Below, piece after piece: positions 53,706 through 60,957 of a stretch of 64,000 nt of DNA; within the stretch, counting starts at the first letter, position 1; the number at the start of each line of letters is the position of its first letter. Origin of the DNA: an uncultured Bacilli bacterium (GTDB lineage: Bacteria > Bacillota_I > Bacilli_A > RF39 > UBA660); contig CAJTZW010000006.1 in the NCBI GenBank assembly GCA_910584305.1, forward strand, positions 22,457-86,456. The letters are read 5' to 3'. The notes beneath the pieces are model-generated. The model ran no database searches and was not told where the DNA came from. It worked only from the letters and a program-made list of their open reading frames with translations. The position numbers and the translations under genes are program-made.

Positions 53706-54653
53706 TTACCATCTATCACAAACTAAATTATATTCTTCACAAAGTTGTTCATCTAGAATTTTATATTCATAACTTACTTTATAATTAATATCCATACCTC
53801 GACTAATATTTAATGTATTACGGCTAATACTTTTTATATCTTCATTATATAGTGTTTTGTATCCGCCATCCCATCCATATTCATTTGGGTATTCTCCCAA
53901 TAAATTATACTTGCTTTCTTTGTAAAATCTTGGATTTCCAAGTAATAGACTATCTGAAATTATAACTTCTTCATATCCTAAATCATCAGTAAATTTTTCT
54001 TTATAAACTCTACCTGGTGTTGATTTTATTTGTTCTATTAAATTATCACTTATTTTCTTTTTAATTCCACCTGAATACCCATTTTCAACAGGTCCACATC
54101 TTTGTGGATCTATTTCTTTACCAAATTCTTTATCATTTATAACACAACTTTCTTCATACTCATTATAATTAGATGTCTTTATTTGTACTAAAACATTTTC
54201 ATTTAGATTAATTTTATTATCCCATTTTAATTCATCTAGTGGTTTTAAAATAATTTCTCTTGATGTTTTAAATTCTTCATTAGCTAAGTACCTATAATCT
54301 GGTATTAAATTCATATTATTTTGTATTGCTATGTCATATATTTTATTTAATGTATTTGTTTTATCTGTCTTATCTTTACATTTATTACCATATAAATCAC
54401 AATAAGTTGTATTATTTAAATCTAAATCTTTAAATATATTATCTTTATCATTTTCTATTGTAAAGTTTTCTACCTTACAACTATCGTTTTTTTCGGTATT
54501 GCAATCTTCATTTAAAGTTAATTTAATTGTAATATATTTATTTACTTCAACTTCTTCTTGTTTAGTTGTTGGCTCAGTTGGTTTTGGTTCTACCTCATTA
54601 CCACAACCGGTTAATGTTATTAAACATAACATTATTAATAATAATTTTTTCAT
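53706..54653 (-). CDS. Lipoprotein of unknown function
   Basis: Protein of 315 residues. The type II signal peptide ends in the lipobox L-T-G-C (Cys at 17), followed by a Pro/Thr/Glu linker and a Lys/Asn/Asp-rich domain with several cysteines. No family was recognised. It is exported and anchored in the membrane, next to the membrane-anchored protein at 52853. Confidence 0.8.
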   Translation of the reverse strand: MKKLLLIMLCLITLTGCGNEVEPKPTEPTTKQEEVEVNKYITIKLTLNEDCNTEKNDSCKVENFTIENDKDNIFKDLDLNNTTYCDLYGNKCKDKTDKTNTLNKIYDIAIQNNMNLIPDYRYLANEEFKTSREIILKPLDELKWDNKINLNENVLVQIKTSNYNEYEESCVINDKEFGKEIDPQRCGPVENGYSGGIKKKISDNLIEQIKSTPGRVYKEKFTDDLGYEEVIISDSLLLGNPRFYKESKYNLLGEYPNEYGWDGGYKTLYNEDIKSISRNTLNISRGMDINYKVSYEYKILDEQLCEEYNLVCDRW

Positions 54654-54699
54654 ATGATTACCTTCTTTCTGAGTCCATTATAATTTATCTAATAAAAAT

Positions 54700-54720
54700 A
54701 GGCACCCTAAGGCACCTAGT
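54700..54720 (-). terminator. Terminator after the nuclease-like gene
   Basis: On the minus strand AGGTGCC-TTAG-GGTGCCT (two G-T pairs) is followed by ATTTTTATT. It splits the nuclease gene from the lipoprotein operon. Confidence 0.7.
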
Positions 54721-54722
54721 TA

Positions 54723-55367
54723 TTATTTTTCATCTTTAAAAACAATATTGTTTTCTATGCCTATACATAAAAATTCTTTCTCTCTATCCTTATCTAAAAT
54801 AGATTCTAACTTTTTAGCATAAGTAAGGTTTCTTTTAACAACATCAATTAATCTTTCTTTTTCTTCTTTGCTTATGTCGTTTCCTAATGCTAGTATGAAA
54901 TCAAAATTGTTTCCAAATTTTATAGTTGTATTTTGAACGTATTTACTATTACCAATGATTAAACCATATCTTAAACCAGAATATAGTTTTTTGTGTAAAT
55001 CTGCTTTATAATTGTATGCTAAAATTTCATGTGGTGTAGCACTTGTTCCTAAATACTTACTTTCAATCATTAATCTGGGTATATAATATACATCTTCTCC
55101 AGTATTTATTTCTTCTTCTATTAAAATATCAGGATGAAATTCATTATTAGTAAAATCTTTAATTGATAAGTTCTCGTTTTTATTATGATAATTTTTTAAA
55201 AATTTATTTAATGAGATAACCGCACTAACTTTTTTCTTATCTTCATCTGTATCACAACTTATCCTATAATTACATTGTTTTAATTCATCATCAGTTTTTA
55301 ATGCTTCTTCTAATAAATCCTTTATTTGTCTTGTAAATTTCTTTTCTCCTTTTAATTCATTACTCAT
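54723..55367 (-). CDS. PD-(D/E)XK-type nuclease-like protein
   Basis: Protein of 214 residues. F-H-P-D-I-L-I (Asp near 97) followed by P-R-L-M-I-E-S-K-Y (E-x-K near 118) fits the D...E-x-K catalytic core of restriction-type nucleases. G-L-R-Y-G-L-I-I-G-N gives the next strand. The start at 55367 is chosen because AGGTGG lies upstream. It has a consensus promoter and an operator, and faces a small HTH gene, the layout of a controlled restriction enzyme or toxin. No cognate full methylase is certain. Confidence 0.62.
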   Translation of the reverse strand: MSNELKGEKKFTRQIKDLLEEALKTDDELKQCNYRISCDTDEDKKKVSAVISLNKFLKNYHNKNENLSIKDFTNNEFHPDILIEEEINTGEDVYYIPRLMIESKYLGTSATPHEILAYNYKADLHKKLYSGLRYGLIIGNSKYVQNTTIKFGNNFDFILALGNDISKEEKERLIDVVKRNLTYAKKLESILDKDREKEFLCIGIENNIVFKDEK

Positions 55368-55400
55368 TTTTACCACCTCAATTAAAATCACAAGTAAACT

Positions 55401-55457
55401 CACGCTAATTGCGTGGTTATTAATCTAATTATACACGCTAACTGATATACTTGTCAA
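55401..55457 (-). promoter_or_regulatory. Promoter and operator of the nuclease-like gene
   Basis: The minus strand reads TTGACA (55452-55457), 18 bases, TATAAT (55428-55433). CACGC-N5-GCGTG (55401-55415) overlaps the start of transcription. The half-site CACGCTAA recurs at 55434-55441, 33 bases away, inside the promoter spacer. The divergent HTH protein is the likely binder. Confidence 0.72.
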
Positions 55458-55498
55458 TAGAATAACTGCATAATAAAGAGTTAGGAGGTTTAAAAAAC

Positions 55499-55711
55499 AT
55501 GAAGGTAAAATTTAATGATTATGAGCCAAAAGAGATAATTAGATTTATCAGAGAGTGGACCGGACTAACTCAAAAAGAATTTGGTAAGTCGATTAATAAA
55601 AGTGAAAGAGTAATACAAGACTATGAAGCTGGTCGTAGAAGGTATTATACAGAAACACTAAAAACTATATGTAAGGTACATAAAATTAAGATAACTATTG
55701 AAAAAGATTAA
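55499..55711 (+). CDS. Small XRE-type HTH regulator
   Basis: Protein of 70 residues, little more than a helix-turn-helix: T-G-L-T-Q-K-E-F-G-K-S-I-N-K-S-E-R-V-I-Q (about 22-41), then Y-E-A-G-R-R-R. RBS TTAGGAGG is present. Its size and divergent placement match controller (C) proteins of restriction systems or antitoxin-like repressors. Confidence 0.82.
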   Translation: MKVKFNDYEPKEIIRFIREWTGLTQKEFGKSINKSERVIQDYEAGRRRYYTETLKTICKVHKIKITIEKD

Positions 55712-55723
55712 GTTATCTTTTTT
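55703..55723 (+). terminator. Terminator after the HTH gene
   Basis: AAAAGAT-TAAGT-TATCTTTT overlaps the stop codon and runs into TTTTAATA. Confidence 0.6.
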
Positions 55724-55881
55724 AATATGCGAGTATCTGCGTTTTTACACGTTAAATTTAAGCGTTTTTATTAAATATATGTAATTATGCGATTAAAGAA
55801 AGAAATGCGTTAAAATCGCAAGTAAATACAATTTAATAACGCAACTATTTCTAATCGGAAGTTAGGGACCTGTGGGGTCCA
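55724..55881. repeat. Cluster of GCG-containing short repeats
   Basis: In otherwise AT-rich DNA, GCGTTTTTA occurs twice (near 55738 and 55770). ATGCGATTAAA, ATGCGTTAAAA, ATCGCAAG and AACGCAAC follow within about 110 bases. GGGACCTGTGGGGTCC (near 55864) forms a hairpin at the end. The half-sites resemble CGC/GCG parts of the operator at 55401, so this may be an extended binding array. Confidence 0.45.
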
Positions 55882-56082
55882 TTATAAATTCTTTTTCTTC
55901 TTAATATATTCTTTTACTTTTTTAATATCTGTTTCCATAATCATTCTTGCTGTAAGTACATATTTCTCATTACATACATTACAACATCTACCACCTTGTT
56001 TTGTTTTTAAAGGCCATGGATTATTTCCATATTCATTTTCACAATTTTTCTTACAAAAACAACATTTCAAATTATTCACCAC
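55882..56082 (-). CDS. Small zinc-ribbon protein, 66 residues
   Basis: Cysteine pairs C-C-F-C-K-K-N-C (7-14) and C-C-N-V-C-N (33-38) form a likely zinc ribbon, followed by a basic helix ending in K-K-K-K-N-L. It resembles small phage/element proteins of unknown role. RBS AGGTGG lies upstream. Confidence 0.65.
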   Translation of the reverse strand: MVNNLKCCFCKKNCENEYGNNPWPLKTKQGGRCCNVCNEKYVLTARMIMETDIKKVKEYIKKKKNL

Positions 56083-56129
56083 CTTAATTTGTAAAAATAT
56101 TATATCATCTAAAAATAATAAAAAATAGT

Positions 56130-56801
56130 TTAATTAGGGATTATAGGAAATAATATCGCAAATGGTGTATAAAAAACATCTTGAATCTCATTAGTTAATG
56201 TATTACCTAAAATAACTCTTGCATTTATACCATATAAACTTAATTGTATATAACTCATAAGAACACAGGTAATAGATATATCTTGTACTTCTACATAAAC
56301 TTTAAAATGATAATTTATATTATACTTTTTTATAACCTTTATTGCTGCATATATTAATCTACTACTACCGCAGGCACTATCATTTAAACTAATATAACCT
56401 TTATCTTTTATGCTATCATCAATTACTTTTTTATCTAGTGTAACATTAGCCATTAAATCGCAAACATGTTCTGGAGTAAAGAATTGACCTTTATATTTAT
56501 TTTGTAAATCTAATTCTTCAAATAATTTTCCTAAAACATCATTAAATATCTCACTATCTAAACTATTAATAAGACCTGCAAACATTTTTGGGAAAATATA
56601 TTGTTCTTCTTTAGTATAACTATTTATTATTCTTAAATATTCTTTTTCTCGATCATCATTATAATTAACAGAATTAGAAATACTATAAGCACCCATTATT
56701 AAAAAATCATTAAACACTTTAGAAATATCATATTTACTTCCTAGTAATTTTATATTTTTTAATAAATATTTGTAATCATAAATTTCTTCATCTTGCTTCA
56801 T
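56130..56801 (-). CDS. Truncated N6-adenine DNA methylase-like protein
   Basis: Protein of 223 residues. G-Q-F-F-T-P-E-H-V (near 108) and motif I N-D-S-A-C-G-S-S-R (near 143) match the HsdM-like N6 methylases. After I-L-G-N-T-L the catalytic N-P-P-Y/F motif never appears: the chain ends in F-Y-T-P-F-A-I-L-F-P. It can probably bind SAM but not methylate adenine by the usual mechanism. Similar short forms occur in other mobile elements, so it may be a conserved non-methylating type. Confidence 0.75.
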   Translation of the reverse strand: MKQDEEIYDYKYLLKNIKLLGSKYDISKVFNDFLIMGAYSISNSVNYNDDREKEYLRIINSYTKEEQYIFPKMFAGLINSLDSEIFNDVLGKLFEELDLQNKYKGQFFTPEHVCDLMANVTLDKKVIDDSIKDKGYISLNDSACGSSRLIYAAIKVIKKYNINYHFKVYVEVQDISITCVLMSYIQLSLYGINARVILGNTLTNEIQDVFYTPFAILFPIIPN

Positions 56802-56815
56802 TTTTATTTCACCAA

Positions 56816-57361
56816 TTACAAAATAACTTTATTTTCTTTTAAATTTATTATTTTAAAATCTCGGCCATGGCACTTCGTACAATAACAATGATTATTTGAA
56901 AATGAACTAATTGACCTCTGTGATAATCTTAATCTTTTATTTTTATTTCCACATTTAACACATGTAATTAAATAATTATAATCATCTGTTGTAAGTAAAT
57001 CTGTTTTACGAGTTCTTTCAATTTTATATTCTGTATTATTACTAATTTTATTAGCATACCATTTCCACCTATAATTATGACCTTTAGTATCTTTAAAAGT
57101 ATGAAGTATCTCATGTATCAAAGTATTAATCATTTCTTTATCATCTTTTAATAAACATTTACTTACTTCTATAATACAGGCATTATTTTTATATTTACAT
57201 ACACCTAATTGATGTTTTGCTCTAGGACTTATTTTGACCGCTAAAACTTTTCTCATTTGTTTTTTGGTTACATCTTCACCAATAACATCTTTTACAATAC
57301 CTAAAGCAATATTATAATTTTTTTCTAATCTACTATTATCTATTTTCATAACATTTTTCAT
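56816..57361 (-). CDS. SprT-like zinc metallopeptidase
   Basis: Protein of 181 residues. The active site H-E-I-L-H-T-F (His-Glu-x-x-His near 87) is followed by a third ligand region G-H-N-Y-R-W and a C-terminal zinc ribbon (C-V-K-C-G near 136, C-Y-C-T-K-C-H near 160). SprT/Spartan-type enzymes cut proteins bound to DNA. Here it may help element replication or remove protein adducts. Confidence 0.85.
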   Translation of the reverse strand: MKNVMKIDNSRLEKNYNIALGIVKDVIGEDVTKKQMRKVLAVKISPRAKHQLGVCKYKNNACIIEVSKCLLKDDKEMINTLIHEILHTFKDTKGHNYRWKWYANKISNNTEYKIERTRKTDLLTTDDYNYLITCVKCGNKNKRLRLSQRSISSFSNNHCYCTKCHGRDFKIINLKENKVIL

Positions 57362-57404
57362 ACTCCTTTTTAAAGTTACCTAATTTCTATATTTTTTGTT
57401 TGAA

Positions 57405-57659
57405 CTAACAATCACAGGAAATTAATTGAAAATGACATTTAGGACATCTTTCACAATCACAACCAAAATGGTGATAATGTCCTATTAATGCACCACAATC
57501 ATGACATCTTTCATTTTCATCTGTAAAACCACAATAAAAATCTTCATCATCTCCCATTTTTATTCTCTTATATTTCTTTCCATCATTTAATATTATTGTA
57601 CTTTTAGTACAACCATCGCATTTCAACATATCTTGATTACAATATTCGCATTTTGCCAT
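57405..57659 (-). CDS. Cysteine-rich zinc-binding protein, 84 residues
   Basis: Protein of 84 residues with repeated C-x2-C pairs (C-E-Y-C, C-D-G-C, C-H-D-C, C-D-C-E-R-C, C-D-C) and an H-Y-H-H stretch, likely binding two or three zinc ions. No family was recognised. It is part of the zinc-protein group (55882, 56816, 59634) of this operon. Confidence 0.65.
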   Translation of the reverse strand: MAKCEYCNQDMLKCDGCTKSTIILNDGKKYKRIKMGDDEDFYCGFTDENERCHDCGALIGHYHHFGCDCERCPKCHFQLISCDC

Positions 57660-57723
57660 TTTATCACCTCGCTTTCAACGATAATGATGTTATAATAATT
57701 ATTAATAAATGGCACTAAAACAT

Positions 57724-57753
57724 TAAAAAACTCCCTTTTTCCCTAAAGAGAGT
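57724..57753 (-). terminator. Terminator after the PcfJ-like gene
   Basis: On the minus strand ACTCTCTTT pairs with AAAGGGAGT (one G-T pair), followed by six T. Confidence 0.78.
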
Positions 57754-57759
57754 ATAGTT

Positions 57760-59175
57760 TTATATATTTAAAAATTTATTTTCCCATGTCTTAATAAAAG
57801 ATAGTTGTTCCATACTAGGTAATTTATTATTTTTTATTCTACTTTGGACAACTTTATTATCTCTTACTTCAATAGTAACCAAAGATTTACTCATATTAGA
57901 AACTAATCTCATAAAATATAAATCTACTTCGTGATTCGCATACCTAAAATTATAAGAACACACACAATTATTCTGCATTTTGCTTTCTATGATTAAATCC
58001 GAATAACTAGGGACAGGATAAATAATATATTTTTTATTTTTATAGGTTTTATCTTTTAATTCTTCATATCTCTTTATAATATTTTCTATCATCTCTTTAT
58101 CTTCAATATCTTTTACTTGTTTTAACAATTTATCATGTGCTTTTATTATATCTTTAGGGTAAAGAGTTCGTTTATCTTTCATATCAAATTGTAATCTTTC
58201 TGCGAAATTTAAATAATCTCTATAAATATGCTCATTAAATGAATTTAAACCATTATCTAACGCTTTAATCATATCTAACTTACTACTTAGTTCATCAAAA
58301 CAATTAAGAGTACTTAGTTTTCTAATTAATTTTATATTTTTTCTTCTAATAACTCTTAAAACCTTTAATTCATCATAAGTAATATTATGTTTAACCATAA
58401 AAGGTAAATATTCTTTAGGGACTCCAAATCTTTTTTCAAATGATCCTTTAATATTAAATCTATCACATACGATAGATAAGTTAGTTAAACCTAATTTATT
58501 TAACAATTCATAAGAAGTAGGATTATTTAATATTTTTTGTAGTAAAGTGATAGAATCTACTTTAGTGTAATCAATTATTGGAGATTTTAAATTACAGTAT
58601 TCATATAATGTATTTTTAACATCTGCTTCAATATTTCCTAGATACATAAGACCATTTGAATAGTAATAATTACTGTAATAATTATCGTGTAATCTCCATT
58701 TTATTTGTTTTTCGTAATGATTAACATAACAACCAAATATGTAAGTTTTAAATTTATTAGAAAATAGAAGATATTTTTTATCTTTAGTTATTACAAGTCG
58801 CTGATACTCAGAAATATAATGTTCAAATTTAAAATTATTATATTCAGATAATACCTCAAAACCTCTTATAACAAAATACCCATTAATAAACTCTAAAATT
58901 CTAAAGTCATCAATATATTTATAATTTTTTAATCTATTACTTCTTACTAAAAAATTTTTCTTACATTTAGGACATGTTATTGTTTCACCAACTTTAGCTT
59001 TAGAGTAGAAAATTTTACGACAATTAGTACAATAATATTCATCTCTAGTTTTAATTATTAAATTATGGCTAGTAGAGATATTATTTTTTACCCATTTCTT
59101 AATTTCTTTGCCCAAAGTAAATTTCCTATCCATAGAAGTTATAAGTTCTTTAATATCTTTTTTAATATAAACCAT
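57760..59175 (-). CDS. PcfJ-like protein
   Basis: Protein of 471 residues. A zinc ribbon (C-T-N-C near 48 and C-P-K-C near 68) and a C-terminal module with Y-P-V-P-S-Y-S-D-L-I-I-E-S, N-N-C-V-C-S-Y and V-D-L-Y-F-M-R are hallmarks of PcfJ proteins from conjugative plasmids and ICEs. Its function is unknown. It is found next to PcfK as here, with a three-base gap. Confidence 0.82.
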   Translation of the reverse strand: MVYIKKDIKELITSMDRKFTLGKEIKKWVKNNISTSHNLIIKTRDEYYCTNCRKIFYSKAKVGETITCPKCKKNFLVRSNRLKNYKYIDDFRILEFINGYFVIRGFEVLSEYNNFKFEHYISEYQRLVITKDKKYLLFSNKFKTYIFGCYVNHYEKQIKWRLHDNYYSNYYYSNGLMYLGNIEADVKNTLYEYCNLKSPIIDYTKVDSITLLQKILNNPTSYELLNKLGLTNLSIVCDRFNIKGSFEKRFGVPKEYLPFMVKHNITYDELKVLRVIRRKNIKLIRKLSTLNCFDELSSKLDMIKALDNGLNSFNEHIYRDYLNFAERLQFDMKDKRTLYPKDIIKAHDKLLKQVKDIEDKEMIENIIKRYEELKDKTYKNKKYIIYPVPSYSDLIIESKMQNNCVCSYNFRYANHEVDLYFMRLVSNMSKSLVTIEVRDNKVVQSRIKNNKLPSMEQLSFIKTWENKFLNI

Positions 59176-59178
59176 AAA

Positions 59179-59544
59179 TTACACCATATCAAATAAAGTT
59201 AATTGACCATGAGTTTCTTTTTCTGGTATAACTTGTTTGTTTTCTTCTTTTTTAGTAGTAGGAATAGGAATAGATGTCTTTTTTATATTTAATTCTTCAT
59301 TACTTTTAGAAAAATAGGTTACTGCCCATTCGTAAACTTCTTCATCATCTACATAACAATATCCATTTTTTGCTTGCTTCTTTGCTAGATCCTTAATATA
59401 ATCAACCATCTGCTTTAAAGACTTCTCTTCATTAAGGTAAAAAACATCTAAATCTTCACGAGAAGTTAAATAGGTTACTATTTTTAATAATGCTTTATCT
59501 TCTTGACCTTCAACTAATTTTTGTAATCTTTCAATACCTGTCAT
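59179..59544 (-). CDS. PcfK-like protein (AcrIIA9 family) with a clamp-binding tail
   Basis: Protein of 121 residues. The core I-V-T-Y-L-T-S-R-E-D-L-D, then K-N-G-Y-C-Y-V-D-D-E-E-V-Y-E-W-A-V, matches PcfK-like proteins, some of which (AcrIIA9) inhibit Cas9. The C-terminus Q-L-T-L-F-D fits the beta-clamp binding pentapeptide (Q-L-x-L-F), suggesting contact with the sliding clamp. Anti-Cas9 activity of this copy is not shown. Confidence 0.8.
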   Translation of the reverse strand: MTGIERLQKLVEGQEDKALLKIVTYLTSREDLDVFYLNEEKSLKQMVDYIKDLAKKQAKNGYCYVDDEEVYEWAVTYFSKSNEELNIKKTSIPIPTTKKEENKQVIPEKETHGQLTLFDMV

Positions 59545-59584
59545 ATATTTTTACCACCTTTCGATGTCGATTATAAATTAGTTT

Positions 59585-59620
59585 TAAAAAAACAGACCTA
59601 TACCTTTATAAGTCTGTTAA
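59585..59620 (-). terminator. Strong terminator between the zinc-finger gene and PcfK
   Basis: On the minus strand AACAGACTTATA-AAGG-TATAGGTCTGTT (one G-T pair) is followed by TTTTT. Confidence 0.85.
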
Positions 59621-59633
59621 AAATTATACTATC

Positions 59634-59795
59634 TTATTCTTTAGAACAATTTTGACATAATTCAATATTCAAATTCATTTCACTTAAAGAATAGTATTCA
59701 TCACAATCCAAACATCTCATATATAAATTTATATCTGGAAAATTATTACGAATAAAACTCTCTATTTCTTCTATTGTCATATTTTCTATTTGCAT
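59634..59795 (-). CDS. 53-residue zinc-finger-like protein
   Basis: MQIENMTIEEIESFIRNN starts a helical part. C-L-D-C (28-31) and C-Q-N-C (47-50) follow, one zinc site. RBS GGAGG lies eight bases upstream and a strong terminator follows. No family is named. Confidence 0.65.
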   Translation of the reverse strand: MQIENMTIEEIESFIRNNFPDINLYMRCLDCDEYYSLSEMNLNIELCQNCSKE

Positions 59796-59849
59796 TTTAA
59801 ACCTCCACATCTATTAACATCAGTATAATATATCTTTATTAAAATGGCA

Positions 59850-60569
59850 CTATTTTAAATTAGAAAATACATCAACTAAATCATCATTAATAAATAAAGT
59901 TGCTTGATTATTATAAGGTGTATTATCATTATTAATAATAATCAAATTTTTACCTTTAAATAAATCTACAAGTCCACACGCTGGTTGCACTGTCAATGAA
60001 GTACCTGCAACAATTAAAGTATCTGCTTTACTTATATATTTAATTGCTTCATCAAAACAATTTGGAAGCATCTCACCATATAAAACAACATCTGGCCTTA
60101 TTAATCCTCCACATTCACATCTTGGAACATCTTTACTATTAAAAATATAATCAACATTATATTCTTTATAACAATGATCACAATAATTTTTAAACACGGT
60201 ACCATGTATTTCTAATACATTTTTACTTCCTGCTTTTTGGTGTAGATTATCTATATTTTGCGTAATTATTGCTTTTAATTTACCTTTTTTCTCTAAATCC
60301 GCTAAATAAGTGTGAACAATATTAGGTTTTACATTTAAACAATTCATTTTATCTCTATAAAAATTATAAAACTCTTCTGGTTCTTGATATAAACACTCAG
60401 AACTTAAATAGTATTCTGGTGTTTTTTCATACTTTTCTTTGTATAAACCATTTTTTCCTCTAAAATCTTTTAATCCACTTGCCGTTGATACTCCAGCACC
60501 ACCAAAAAATACAATATTATTTGAATTATCAATAACTTCTTGTAATTTCTTTATTTTTTCATTAAACAT
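59850..60569 (-). CDS. Sirtuin (SIR2 family NAD-dependent deacylase)
   Basis: Protein of 239 residues. G-A-G-V-S-T-A-S-G-L-K-D-F-R (21-34), T-Q-N-I-D-N-L-H, catalytic His in E-I-H-G-T, zinc ligands C-D-H-C and C-E-C, and G-T-S-L-T-V are intact. It consumes NAD to remove acyl groups from lysines. It lies at the right end of element 2, alone in its transcript, so it is probably cargo. It is the deacylase type, not the SIR2 NADase domain of defence systems. Confidence 0.93.
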   Translation of the reverse strand: MFNEKIKKLQEVIDNSNNIVFFGGAGVSTASGLKDFRGKNGLYKEKYEKTPEYYLSSECLYQEPEEFYNFYRDKMNCLNVKPNIVHTYLADLEKKGKLKAIITQNIDNLHQKAGSKNVLEIHGTVFKNYCDHCYKEYNVDYIFNSKDVPRCECGGLIRPDVVLYGEMLPNCFDEAIKYISKADTLIVAGTSLTVQPACGLVDLFKGKNLIIINNDNTPYNNQATLFINDDLVDVFSNLK

Positions 60570-60715
60570 AATTCTTCTCCTTACTTCTACATTTTAATTA
60601 TTATTAATGTATTTAAATATACAGAAACCTTTTTAAATTATTTACATTATTATAACAAAAAATTTTATATATTATAAAAAGAGCTTTAAATAAATCAAAA
60701 CCTTAAAAATAAAAA

Positions 60716-60736
60716 TGCCACATAACTGCCACATGA
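60716..60736 (+). repeat. Integrase arm-type repeats, right end of element 2
   Basis: TGCCACATAA (60716-60725) and TGCCACATGA (60727-60736) repeat the words found at 38627-38702 beside the integrase, marking the opposite end of the same element. Confidence 0.7.
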
Positions 60737-60784
60737 AGCAATTTTTGTAAATAAAGAAACCCCGCAAACCCTTTATTTTAGGGC

Positions 60785-60886
60785 AAAAAAAGTGAGAGCA
60801 CATTAATCGTGCTCTCTTCAGGGGGTTTTGGTTGTTCACTCTCACATTAAACCGTAAGAGTGATGCGTAATGAATATCATCACGCT
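60785..60886 (-). ncRNA. Small RNA gene used as integration site
   Basis: The transcript of about 102 nt is predicted from a perfect promoter (60893-60921) to a strong terminator (GAGAGCAC...GTGCTCTC, 60794-60816, then a T-run). The 5' hairpin is GCGTGATG...CATTACGC; a second is TCACTCT...AGAGTGA. A C-rich single-stranded linker ACCAAAACCCCCTGA follows. No start codon/RBS frame is present. The attachment core (complement TTCAGGGGGTT, 60817-60827) lies between the linker and the terminator. I know no named family; the C-rich linker recalls regulatory sRNAs that pair with G-rich mRNA starts. Confidence 0.68.
60817..60827. other. Right attachment core of element 2
   Basis: TTCAGGGGGTT is identical to 38553-38563 and shares TTCAGGGG with 32503-32510, in the same orientation. 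Confidence 0.7.
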
Positions 60887-60892
60887 ATTATA

Positions 60893-60921
60893 ATTATAGA
60901 GTAAGATATTTAAATTGTCAA
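60893..60921 (-). promoter_or_regulatory. Consensus promoter of the small RNA
   Basis: The minus strand reads TTGACA (60916-60921), 17 bases, TATAAT (60893-60898). It lies after the recG stop, so it is not a recG signal. Confidence 0.85.
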
Positions 60922-60957
60922 TATGATTATGGGAAACAAATTTTGATAAAATTTTGA

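Noticed and set aside
59850..60569. Sirtuin as the effector of a SIR2 phage-defence system
   Set aside because: It has the full deacylase motif set and zinc site and no partner sensor gene (Argonaute, TIR/ThsB, HerA) nearby.
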